From the NCBI GenBank assembly GCA_002633005.1, contig NMRA01000052.1, forward strand, positions 1,142,688 to 1,206,687: a stretch of DNA of 64,000 nt, read 5' to 3'. The notes under the pieces are model-generated. The model was not told the DNA's origin and did no database searches. It was given only the letters and a program-made list of their open reading frames with translations. Positions 51,411 to 62,656 of the stretch are shown here, in pieces (within the stretch, counting starts at the first letter, position 1; every line of letters begins with the position of its first letter). The translations under genes were made by a program, and so were the position numbers. The DNA comes from Phoronis australis (taxonomy: Eukaryota; Phoronida; Phoronidae).

Positions 51411-54087
51411 CAGAGGCGGATCTACGGGGGGGGTTCAGGGGGTTTAAACCCCCCCTTGGGCCAGGACCCAAAATTAAAAAAAAAAACAAAAACGTCGTCA
51501 CCAAAACAAAAACGACACCACCAGCGTGTGTAAACCCCAAGTAAACCAACTTGGAAAAAAATGAGGGGGGGTTCACTCTGAAAAAATAAATTTTTGAATT
51601 GCAAATTGCTGTTATGAAAATCAACGCATTTTGAGTCTTCGTGGATCATCGGCAAAACGCGCGGAGATCAATTGTGGGCGCGCTTCCGTCGACACTTCTG
51701 AAGTTGCCAAGCATTTTAGATGGATTCACCGCTGAAAGAGCAGCTCTATAGCTGATTTCTTTAGATAACTAGCTTCTTTACTCTAAGATATAATTTGATT
51801 TGATTAGGGGAAATACTGTGGTGCCGCAACCCTGATATTCAGGCAAATTGACGTGCAACGTTTTTACCTCATCTGTCATTCCATTATACCCTACACGTTT
51901 GTAACTCGAATTTGACTGGTGTATAGTAAAGTTGTCTTGCGCAATACATACAGTGTAGCCTACATGTACATGTAGTATTTTTGAAAAGAACTCGTTTTCC
52001 GAAGAATTACTATTGTCGCGGGCGCCGTGGTCTGGTCGCGGAACCGTTTGAAGATGCACTCTAACAAGCTATGTCTATACAAAAAATGACCAAGGGGGCA
52101 CTCACATTGACAAAGTGACCGCATTCGCGAACAGTGTACAGTACCAGAAATTGCGGGGAGGCTGTATTTTTACAGCAAAGTCTTGAGGGACTCGTGCGAT
52201 GTTCAATAGGCCTCCTAAGGAGCTCTAGTTCCGACCTCAATACCTACCGTCTTTCTACCTGCAATAAGCACCACTGCTGTCTTCTATACTGGCAATTTCC
52301 GCAGAAATTCCCACCCGATGAAACGCCCATGACCATGGGCATTTATTTGATGTTAGTACTTGGGGTTTCAAGCGTTCAGACATTGGGACGTTTATTCCGA
52401 AAATGGCAAGAGATGCAAATAGGTCCTGGGATACATCGACTAGGTTTGAAGTAGTTCATGATGAACGGATCAAATTTAGTTGCGCATGTAAGTCTTTTGA
52501 ATGGACTTGGCAACCTCAGGGGGTTTCATAGTGCCAATTGAGCTGCCAAACGACATTGTAGAGGCTTACAAGCTCATTGACACAGCAGTTGACGAAGTGC
52601 AAGCGTTGGGAACAAACATCAAAGATGCCTGGGTAGAATGGTTCCAAGACGAGCAAACCATTGGATCCCGCGATATACAGATTCCTCGGCAGTCCAGACA
52701 ACAGCAGAATAGGACTAACGTTCCTGGATACATACCCACGTAATAAGATATAATTCTACACAGTTTGTACATAATGTCGGTTTTTATGCTTGTATACAAT
52801 GAAAACGAAATAGAAATTATTTTTGGTCATGCCAAATTTACCCAATACAGCAGAGGGTCTACGAGTGCACAAAAACTGATTCTGGTTTGTATTTCCACTT
52901 GGCTCTGTCTGCTTCATATCCAAAATTAATTTCACGTAGTGCGTAGTTAAATTTGTACTCAATACTTGTTTCTTCCAGTGAGTATTACAGAACGGTGCGA
53001 AAACCCTTCCTAGACAACCTCTCGCAGCAGTTGACGACCAAATGTATAAAATACACGTACATGTATGAGCAACCACTGGGAATTTAAAAGTGTCTAGAGA
53101 GAGGTTTTCAATTCAAAAGTTTTTGCATAGTACGCTTTAGGTCTCGCGAACTAGTCTGGTGATGTTTTTTTACCAAAGTGTGCTTTGTAAAACTATTCAT
53201 CTCAGCCAGAACTGTTTGGTCCCGCGACAGATCGACTATTTTTCTAGGGATAATAAGCACAGGTGTACTTTTGGTCTCGTGATGGACCAGGCGTTTTTGT
53301 GTACTCTCAGTGTACATCTGGTCCCTCTGCGAACTGGTCCTGATTATCTTTTCACCACGATGTACAGAATGTTTTGGTTTCGTGAAACTGTTTTCATATG
53401 ATTCGTTTCCAAATACATTTGACGTTTTTCAATTGTTGTCAACGTGATTCAGCTTAATAAAGTGATACTTAATTGTTTATTGTCGCTTTTAGTAATATAC
53501 TATGTGTTGAGAGCACCATCGTTTGCCAGTTTTTCTCATAACGAGACAGAACACATGTTTATTTCGAGACTAACAGTACAGGTCTTTGTTCTTAAACAAC
53601 TTGAGGCTGCTGTTACGCGATCATCTGATATTCAATTTTTTACTCCCCGTCGGTGCTTCTTATGCTCTTGAATATTTGGTAGTTGGCTAAACCCACACAC
53701 ACACCACACCTTTTCATATACGACTTTTCGCATGCTAAAAAGGTGTGTATAAGCAGATGTTCCAACAAAAATTTTTGCTGGTGGCGCGACTCATACCCAG
53801 ATGTGCACAAATATGGTTTCACGAAACTTATGAGCCACGTTCATGCGACGAAATCGAGAAGGATTTTAAATTATCTTAAGAAAAACTCAAGAGACATGTT
53901 AAGTGCCAGAAACTTACCAGGATGCATGGAAATTTCACTATTTGGCTACAAAAACAAAAAATTGTTTTACACGGAGGGGGGGAAACCCCCCCTCCCGACC
54001 CCCCCCCCTCTATGCGCCACGCGCCTAGGATTCGACATTTGCGGGAATCCTAAACCCCCCCTTACTGAAAACGTAGATCCGCCCCTG
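51411..54087 (+). mobile_element. hAT-type DNA transposon remnant, about 2.7 kb
   Basis: The left end is CAGAGGCGGATCTACG and the right end CGTAGATCCGCCCCTG: 16-bp terminal inverted repeats with one difference, followed inward on both sides by runs of C and G. CAGxGGCGG ends fit hAT elements. The flanks share TAAGT (GTAAGTCT before, TAAGTAAC after), a possible decayed 8-bp target duplication. A transposase relic is inside at 52501-52743. Related short modules occur inside the 19.9 and 57.9 kb transposons. Confidence 0.7.
52501..52743 (+). pseudogene. hAT transposase fragment (P52rIPK / DUF4371-like)
   Basis: The frame reads VEAYKLIDTAVDEVQALG, then DAWVEWFQD and IQIPRQSRQQQNRTNVPG, then stops. 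A helical region followed by IxxPRxxxRQxxRxNVP is the usual linker before the C-terminal dimerisation region of hAT transposases of this group. The rest is not open, so the element is dead. The upstream frame near 52400-52500 (MARDANRSWDTSTRFE) may be more of it. Recognition is by pattern memory. Confidence 0.45.
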
Positions 54088-55179
54088 TAAGTAACCATGT
54101 AATACAAATCAGGTGCAACGGATTATGATGAAAATTATTCCATCGTATTGCTTGAACCTCAAAATATCAGTATTGACACTTGATTTATTCAGTTACGGAA
54201 AAAGAAAGTAAGATATCATCAAATAACGAAAAATCAGTAATGGCGGCACTAATTTGCATAAAAATGCACGTGGGACACTTTTTCGGTTTGTTAACATTTT
54301 TTTCAGTTTTCATGCATATTTTTCCTTGCAAAAATGCAACTTAAAAGTTGAAGTCCGGGGGGTGCACGGGGGGCCATTTCTCGACTCAACTAGAAAACCG
54401 GCATGAAACATGTTTAAAACCATAGTTCCTTTCGGAAGTGGCCCTTTGTGAAGATAAACACGAATTAAATTTTTAGTCATTTTGATATATTTAAAATGTA
54501 CCAAGCTAAAACTAATCTCCTCAGTTCCGGGCTGTGCCAAAACCAATTTGGGTGTAATAACAACCACCATTGTTAAGAAAGTAGTGCTAGCTATTACCTT
54601 TCATCTTCATTAGCTCAGATCTACATCAATACAAAGGGCGTGCTGACCAGGCAACATAAAAGTTGTCTGGGGCAGAGGGAATCTGAGCGGTGACCAGCGA
54701 AAGCGAGAAATTCTCCACATGAACTCTAAGTGCCAGGTAAGTGTTTTCTAGCATGTTCTTTTTGGGCGGTTGGCCAGAGCTCATAGCATTCATTGTTGTG
54801 AGTACTTGGGGGGGGGCAACCTAGTTTTTGTATGTGGCTAGATAATACACCTATAAATCAAATTCTAAAAAGTTCACACGTCTACACTTGCACTTTTTAA
54901 AAAAAAGGGTGTTTTTGTTGCACTTGATGGCGCTTTCCTATTAAACTGACCAATCAGAGAGTCACATTGTATTGCAACTATTATTGAAATGTCTTGGTCT
55001 ATGTACACCGACTTCAGAGCGAGCTTAGTAACTTCAATATGGGAGCTCCAATATAGTGTGATGCCCGTATGTTCAAGCTTTTTAAAACAGCACTAAATTG
55101 TGATACCAGAACTTGAAGAAGCTTAGAGAAGCATCCTGACGAAAGCTGATGGACTGTGGAACTCTGTGTATCAGTGTAG
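54088..55179. other. No supported gene
   Basis: G-run at 54809-54817 and A/T-rich sequence. The minus frame 54310-54570 has no recognisable domain. Confidence 0.45.
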
Positions 55180-57180
55180 ATCGAAAATAAGAAGAGGAGT
55201 CACAAACGTTTGTGCAGAAAGCAGCTAGCTGCATGCCCTGTTATACTGCCAAGAGACCGATCAAAAATTGAAAGGACATTGAAACGCATGGCAACGTTTC
55301 AAGACACCAGCAGTAGTACTAAAGCTGAAGCTGCTGAAAGTGATATACAGAATGTTACCCAAAATTTCCCAAGAAAATCAGCTAGACTTCCAAAATCTCA
55401 AACACCAAATTAATGAACAAAATAGGAGCATTCTGACACACCAGTGCATCATTTGTGAGCAAGAAATATATATTATGGACCACAATTCAAGAAAGAGAAA
55501 GAAGTAACAACTTTATAGCGTTGGAAAATATGTATGTGTTTTTGAAAGGTACATCTCGGTATTTTCCAAGTGTGTTCAGTATTATCATCAGTTGTTTTTT
55601 AAACTTGTTCAGCCCCTTGGCTGACCAGGCCTTAGACAATACCGCTGACCCAGTAGAGACGGTGATCGTACCATAGGTCTTCCACATGCCGGATGCTTTT
55701 CGGCAAATTATCCATCACACTGATTAAACCACCAGTCACGTTGCTGTAAGTTTAGAAGTACCTTTTCCGCGTACAGGGATGTCTTAGGAGGCGTTGTTTT
55801 TATTTGTTCCCAGTTTAAACAAATACTCCTGCAATCCTGTTTTTCGAATACTCCCTCGTTCAATTGCTCAAATCGACACAGCTTGCGCCAGGGGATAATC
55901 ATATGGCGTTATACTGTGGGTGTGATTTTAAGCACTTTAAGTCAAGAGAAGGTTAAATGGAATAGATGGTTGTAATCAACATGCCCAAGTGGCCATCATT
56001 CCCCGCCATAATCCCGGGAAAGGGGGAACCTCTTCTCAATTTTTCGTAAACATTGATTACTTAGGTGGCTGCAATGGTAATCAAATTGAAGAGCCCAAGT
56101 GGCTAGTGTCCCCGTCGTAATCTGAGGACAAGGGAAGCCCCTGTCCATTTTGTTGATTACCTTAAGTGTAAATCGATTAACTATGGCATGAGCATCTGAT
56201 TAAAAAAATTAAATTTCTAACACTGCACTGGTATATCAGCTGACTTATTTTCAGTTGCATCAACTAATCTAATTGTTAGACGGTGAACATTTTTAGGCGA
56301 CAGATCAGATGGTATGTAAATTTGTTAGGTTCGTGGTGGATCAGTTCCTGATAAGTCCGTCTGAAAAATTTGCATGCCAACCCAATCGTAGTTAAATGTT
56401 AAATTAGGGTTAACGGTTCGTTTTTTTCAGTTGGACTATCGCAAGCAACAGCTCAGACCAGAGCCCTGAATATGCAATGAAATTTAAAGATAAAGACCTT
56501 GTGGCTTAAGAAGCCAAGTACCTTAGATCATGGTGCTATAAAAACATAAAAAGACAAAGATTGTGAAGAGTGACGAATCCACAGTTTTCAGAGATGTTTT
56601 TCTACAGTTTTGTTTGGAGTTCATTGAATCAAAGCTTCCAACACATGGAGATGTTATTTGCCTTTCAAAACTAAAGCAAGACTTTGAAGCTGTTCTTCAA
56701 AAAGCTGGTGTGCATGAAGATTTTTGGACAGGAAATCTTAAGAAAGGACTGTTGAAGCTACTCACTGTTGGAGTTTGTGCCCAACTAAGAGAGACTAAAG
56801 TGAATTGAGGCTAGTGTTCAATAATTCACTTGCTGACACTAATTAACGCAGCCCAATATAACATGATTTGAATCAAACATTTGCATAAATCCTGCCTGCC
56901 TCCAAACAAGGACTTAGTGTCTGACCATTCATTGCATGCAGGCTAATCACCAGTGTGCAGTGCTGTACCTTCTCTAATCGGCCATAGTTGGCTCCTAGGC
57001 GGTGGAGCTTTGCAGTTAAAATGTATGGCAATGCCTTCAGCTCCATTAACAGTACCAAACGTTGCACGCAAGTGCAAAAAGAACATTTGTGAAGGGAAAC
57101 TGAGTTGGGCTGCAATGCTGGGTCAAACTGTACAGAAATGTGCGGCTGTGACAACAGTAGTAACATTAGCAACACTGACT
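55180..57180 (+). pseudogene. Fragments of an uncharacterised Cys-containing multicopy gene
   Basis: Plus-strand pieces read LCRKQLAACPVILPRDRSK, RKSARLPKSQTPN and QCIICEQE. A frame at 56563-56808 reads FLQFCLEFIESKLPTHGDV, then CLSKLKQDFEAVLQKAG and NLKKGLLKLL. Near 57065-57175 another frame gives LGCNAGSNCTEMCGCD. An N-terminal CxxC segment, a central KLK..F..L helix block and a Cys-rich end of the GLxCTxxCxC type recur in large uncharacterised proteins of marine invertebrates, likely the same broad family as the pseudogene at 49.4 kb. Stops separate the pieces. No donor or acceptor set was worked out, so a spliced gene is not excluded. Confidence 0.35.
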
Positions 57181-57958
57181 GCATAACATTGGATAGTTCT
57201 TTGACAAGTTAACCCTAAATAGACCTCCAACTTCTCCAACCCCGTTATTTCGTTTTATTTTTGTATTAAAAAGTGAATTTTATTTGTTGATTTAGTCATA
57301 GAAAAGTACATACTTTGAACATTTTCATACTGCTTGCTAAACACTGTCAGAATAATTTATTATCTTCTTCCATACAGTCTGTGAGCACATTCACAGAGAT
57401 CATTCAACTATACTGTCTTTGTGTAACGTATTTCTAGTGTATTATGCAAACAAGCTATATTTTACACCATTAGTCAATGGTTCAGTCATTGAGACACAAA
57501 TTTTGCCCAATCTCAAGTGTTTTGTGTTATTTTTGTTGCCAGACAATGCCACAATAGCCTCCTAGTAACATTCAGACTTAGTTCGCATTTCTGCCACTAG
57601 GTGTCACCTTACATTTTTAATTTAATTGTTTACAATTAGTCTACAATAGCGTAATGTGAGTGTATTGTTGTACAATACAATGACATTGATGGGGCCATGT
57701 TACTTGTTTTACAAAAAGATAGCAAAACTGTTGTTTTTACACATATAAGTTCTCTAAACTCTTTGGTGATTATTATGTAAATTCAAACTCCAATTTCTCA
57801 AAAATGTGCAACTTTATATGTGGGAACTTTTTAGATTTTGAAAACACTCTAGTAAATGAATTAAAAAAACACCAAAATAAAATTGCTCCCCTAAAGTACT
57901 CACAAAACTTATTTTCTAGAAGCCTTACAAATCCTGGCCCACCGCCTATTTATCAGTA
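57181..57958. other. No supported gene
   Basis: A/T-rich; nothing recognised. Confidence 0.5.
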
Positions 57959-60266
57959 TAGACCCTATATTCACGCCGACAGGAGGCGCGTTCGAAAACG
58001 AGGCTCGCTACAATAGCTCTGGTGGCTTGCGCGTAGTTGTACTCCGCGTTGCTCGAACAGCTAGAAAAAATACGGACATTCAACTGTCTGTTTTACAATC
58101 CCTAAGGACGTTGGGATTCGGAAGCGTTGGGTCCTTGCCATACGCCGCGACGAAGGAAAATATGTCCGCGTAAAATTTATAACTTTTCGAATCATAATTT
58201 GTCGAATCTCGGATGCCGCCATAGCAACGAGGACCGGAGAATCTTCGGCTAGCTAGGCTGTATTTTCATGACTATGGGTTGAAGCGCGATGCATTTTTCT
58301 TTACAAAAAGGACAGGGCCCTCGATCCCTCAGTTTTGGGGCCAAATATCGGCTCTATTCCCCTCTCAAAAATATTGAAAATTCACGAGAAATTCCCGGCC
58401 CCACGCGGCCTAACAATTCCCTTAGCGATTGAAAATTTCTCTCCAACGGTTCAAATCACCTATGACCACAGAGGTGACAATTTGAAAAAGTACAAACTCA
58501 TAGGCGGATTTAGGGGGGGCAGGGCCTCCCCCCATTTGGTGCTATGCGTATCTACAGTCGTGGGGTGCGCAAATGCTTACAGAAAAGAATGTTGGCCCCC
58601 CATTGTGATATCCTAGATCCGCCACTGAAACGTGAAGCGAGAGGAAATACTGAGTTCGAGCTAGGACCGCGGTAGCGGACGAGGGGGAAAAACACGTTCC
58701 GTTTTTTTTTTTTTTTTTAATCCAACGACAGATTTCCTGAGCAAAAGGTATACAGTCCTCGGCGCCCGCAACTTCCGGGCCGCCTCCGTGCATACAATCG
58801 CGCTTTGCCCGCTTCTCCGCCCTCCGGCTCATGGCATAACGTAAAATTGTCGTGAGGACTTGACAGGGACCTCAGAGGTCTCACACTTCACTGTTTTATC
58901 CACATTATTTTGAAAACGCTTTGCCCAGTCACACATTGTGTGTCATAAAAGAGATAAGCATACCAGCAGCTGACGCAGCAAGTAGAACTACTCTCTTTTA
59001 TCATATTTGTGTAGACTCACAGTTGAACTGTGGTTTTCTGTAGACCCCAGACCGTCCTGAGTTGCACCATATACCAACTCCGGACGGTCTCTCACGACGA
59101 TTAAGCGGTATCCTAGACCAGACACTGAAAATCCTACTTGAGACAGAGCTTGCAACAAGGCGGGGTGCTATTGATGGTGATCGGGAGGTCAGCAGATTTT
59201 TCATTGACCCGTCACTCGGCGAAACGTTTCCCATCTCAGAAGGCCGCAGAGGCACCTTTCCCCTAGGATATAAACGAGGCCTCTGAAGAAACATGATAAC
59301 TCTGCTTGTTCGGCCAGGGGGATCCAGGACTTTGAGTTAGGGGGGGCAAGGCAGAGTATTAGCCAGGATTTTGCCCGTCAGACATTCTCGCTCCTGAACT
59401 GCCAAATGGAATCTGGGAGAATTTTAAGGGGGGCATGGCCCTTATAAATCCACCATTGTGCTCTGTCCAGTTAACTGAAATTGAGCTCTAAAAGGAGGTT
59501 ATGCTTTGGACGAAAGAATTAGGTGTTTTAGTTTTAAAATTCAACTTGGTCGAGATAGATATTTGAAAAATATAACAAATGAAATAGACGTAATTATTAA
59601 AACCAAGAAAGCAGAATTGATGGTCATATAATTTTTATTTTCAAGTGCGAGCCTGGTTTTTTATCGTAATCAAAATATGTATTTAATAACATCAAGTATT
59701 GCTTCAGATCAATGACAAATCAACTGTTAGTCCCGGTAGTGCCTACCTCACCAGGACCTGGGCTATGCTTGAAGCTAATAGGCCTACTCTTGATCAACAA
59801 ATTAAACCAGATGTGACTAATTGCAAATGACAGCAAAATGGTATGAGCCACCACTGTCGAATATATGTTCAACTCGTCAACAATACGACCAGATGACCTG
59901 GTTCGTGTAGAAAGCATTTTTATCAAGAATTTATTAGAAGAAACGTAACCCTGCATTCAGCATGATACCTAATCCGTAACACTACGATCGCCGCAATTTG
60001 GTCATGTTTACTTTTCATGTTTCGAACCTAGTTTTCCGGAAAAAAACTTATGTCCTTTCGTCAGACAACTCTTTGGTACATTGACTTGTTCTTTAACTCT
60101 ATTTTTCTACGTCTCTGTGGTTAATTATTGACACATTTTTTAAGATTTGATATTCAGGTTGAGCTCTAAAGACCGGCAATTTAACTCACGCAATGTAAAT
60201 TTCCGCTTTGTTTATCGCAGTGAGCCTCGCTTTGGATTTTAATGTCCGCCGCGTGAATTGGGTCTA
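57959..60266 (-). mobile_element. TIR DNA transposon, copy 2 (inverted relative to copy 1)
   Basis: Ends read TATAGACCCTATATTCACGC at the left and GCGTGAATTGGGTCTATA at the right: inverted repeats flanked by or including TATA. The reverse complement matches 19927-21544 from its left end (AAAATCCAAAGCGAGGCTC) through the shared 78-codon frame (here 59956-59720, minus) to the far end (GGAGGCGCGTTC). It is about 690 bases longer, mainly near 58.0-58.3 and 58.9-59.3 kb. It contains a nested module with ends TAGGCGGATTTAGGG (58502) and CTAGATCCGCCACTG (58628), and a T-run at 58700-58718. Confidence 0.8.
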
Positions 60267-61065
60267 TATATTTCATTTTCATTCATCTGAGTTAATCAAT
60301 TAATTTTTTAAAATAAGATACAATCTTTTGAATATCAAGTAATTTACGAAATGGGGATGATCGTTACGTAAATGCTAAATGCCAGTTTACGCGACATATA
60401 GTTTTCGAAACAGGGTTCATTGGCTTTCTCAGAATTGAATTCACTTAATGACTGTAAGATTTAATCTTTTAAACAGCATGCTGTTATTTAATTATTTAAA
60501 AGTGAATATTCTAAATACGATCAATCTTTTCTGTTAAATGCCTTTTGCGCCCCATTATTGTAATTCCAACACTTTCATAGTAATAGGCCACGTGCAATAA
60601 CACTAAACATTATACAAATAATGACATACCGTTTTCCTTTTTTCTACACTTGGTTTTCGTAGAAAGTTATTCACTATATGAATTCTTTATTTTCATAATT
60701 GCTAGTCAGCAGTAATAAAACAATACTTTATCGATCCGAACACCTTCCATTACTACCTCCTGGGGTAGGGACGTGACAAAAAATTCACTTTACCTTTTTA
60801 TCTTAAACAGCCTAACGATTTTATAGTATTTTAAAAATCCTTTCAAACGAAAAGCAATAAAATCCGTTCAGCCGTTCATTTTTTATCGTCGTTTTATAAC
60901 AGTGAGAATACATAGGAATAGTAGCACGTTAGTGTGACCGAATACTAAGTATTCCCCAATAAATTTCTCAACCTCGTTGTTTCTATCTGTTCCAACGAAC
61001 CACCTGCTCTACGTATACAGCCGAACCGCATTTTCCCTGTACGTCACAACCAGATTCAGGAGTGC
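60267..61065. other. No supported gene
   Basis: A/T-rich intergenic sequence; nothing recognised. Confidence 0.5.
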
Positions 61066-61200
61066 GTTTAGTAACCCTAGGACCTACGCTAGGACCTAGC
61101 TAAAATCACTTGTTCCCATTTGAAATACACGGCAATATCTCACGTAATCTCACGAAGTATTGCTTTTTAGCGAGGTCGTAGCATTACTGAACGGGAGGCA
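61066..61200 (-). repeat. Dispersed repeat, partner of 14085-14212
   Basis: The reverse complement matches the 14.1 kb copy over about 130 bases (ATTGCCGTGTATTT, TAGCTAGGTCCTAGCGTAGG). Confidence 0.6.
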
Positions 61201-61624
61201 GATTCTGGTTGTGTTACCTCACAAGATATAGGTTCTTCACTGGAGTCAGGAACAAGACACAATAGCTCTTAGCACACTTAACTTTCATTTGACAGTGACT
61301 GATACCAGAAATCTAATGATATTTAGTAAATTTCCAATTGCCACCGAATTTTTCAATAAAAAAGCATCACTGTCTCTGTTATTATGGCGCTGTAGGTACA
61401 AATGGAGGGCGCGACCATTTCTAAGTTTTCACATGGAACAGAGCTGAAATAATCTCTTTGCCAGGTTGGGTTGAAGCAAGTAACTTTCTTCTTTTTAATT
61501 TAAGAGACATCCTGAAAACATGCAATAAGAGTGAAGTAAGAATCAGAATCCTATGAATTAAAACCAATATGACCTATTAAAACTAGAGCACAGAAATTTA
61601 AACATGTAATTCAAAAAGCAACAA

Positions 61625-61985
61625 CTGAATCCATGAGCAATGCGTTTACCTTGATTAAAAATCCTTTTTGATCCCCTGTTAGTGAGTTTAAACGACAAAT
61701 CTTGTACCGAAGTAAAAAAGCAATGCATTTATTGTCACTTGAATTGTGATTAAATTTTTGGGAATTGTCCAAATTTCATCTGGGTCTTTGAGAGTTATTT
61801 TAGATAGGCAAGAATCGTCCAATTTCACTTTACTATTTGGAGATCTGATTATACATTTTTCCATATTCAGGCTTCAACTAAATTCACTGAAACATCACCA
61901 TTTCTTAAAATATTAGTTTCTAATTGCCAAAAACCTTCTATAAACCTGTCGGTTTTCGTAGATACATAAACATGGAAATCAGTTC
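61625..61985. repeat. Third copy of the 37.6-38.2 kb repeat unit
   Basis: Shares GTTTAAACGACAAATCTTG, CATTTATTGTCA, TTTTTGGGAA, TTTAGATAGGC and CACTGAAACATCA in the same order as 37918-38225. It lies just upstream of the PAN-domain exon. Confidence 0.8.
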
Positions 61986-62337
61986 CATGTTAACATCAGA
62001 ATATTGAACCATGAAATATTAATCATTATTTCATGTTTCACATTAAATTGAAACATTTAACTGGAAACCCGCCTCCAAACGACCCGATTCTGTTCGTATT
62101 AACATGAATCAATTCAATGGGAAATTGTCTGATGTCCTGACCAATATCTCAAGTTTCATTATCCATTTTAACTGAATTTTAGAAGTGGAAACTAGCACAC
62201 GGGGCTCTATCGATCGATCTCTTCTCCATTTAAGGGTCTGTGCTCTTAAAAACACCATCAGAAGCTAGCGGTGCGAAAAGCAAAACAATTGACTGCTTAC
62301 TGACGTGACTATTCATTGACTTCAGCACAACCTTCGA

Positions 62338-62656
62338 ATGTTTCGTCAACAACGAAAATTCGTTTTTCTCTTTGCATTAGTCGCATTTAGCGAAGCAATT
62401 GAAAAGTGGTTTAATAAACGCGAAAACCTGAAGGCCACAAATTGTCCGGCGAGAATAAATACACCTACACTCACTCTATGCTTTGTGAGTTGTTTGGAAC
62501 AGAATCGGGGTGAACCTGGGAAGTGTGTGGCTATTAACTTTAACGGGCACTCGTCAGTTTGTGACTTGTGTGACGTAAACAGCAAACTCACACCCCTGCA
62601 GTCGATATGGCAAACTTGGATCTCTGCACCAGTTGAAACAATCAAGGTGATAGCAG
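62338..62656 (+). CDS. First exon of a secreted protein: signal peptide plus PAN/apple-like domain
   Basis: The ATG opens MFRQQRKFVFLFALVAFSEA, a typical signal peptide. A Cys-spaced segment follows: NCP, then LTLCFVSCLEQ, GKCVAINFNG, SSVCDLCDVN and SIWQTWISAP. CxxxC, then KCVAINFN, then CxLC is the layout of PAN/apple domains in secreted invertebrate lectin-like and fibrinogen-related proteins. The donor is GCAG|GTAAGA at 62656/62657, leaving phase 1. Read-through beyond it to 62742 is intron. The next exon is not visible before 64000. This could begin a second FReD-type gene, by analogy with the FReD exons at 36-40 kb and the repeat shared beside both; not shown here. Confidence 0.65.
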
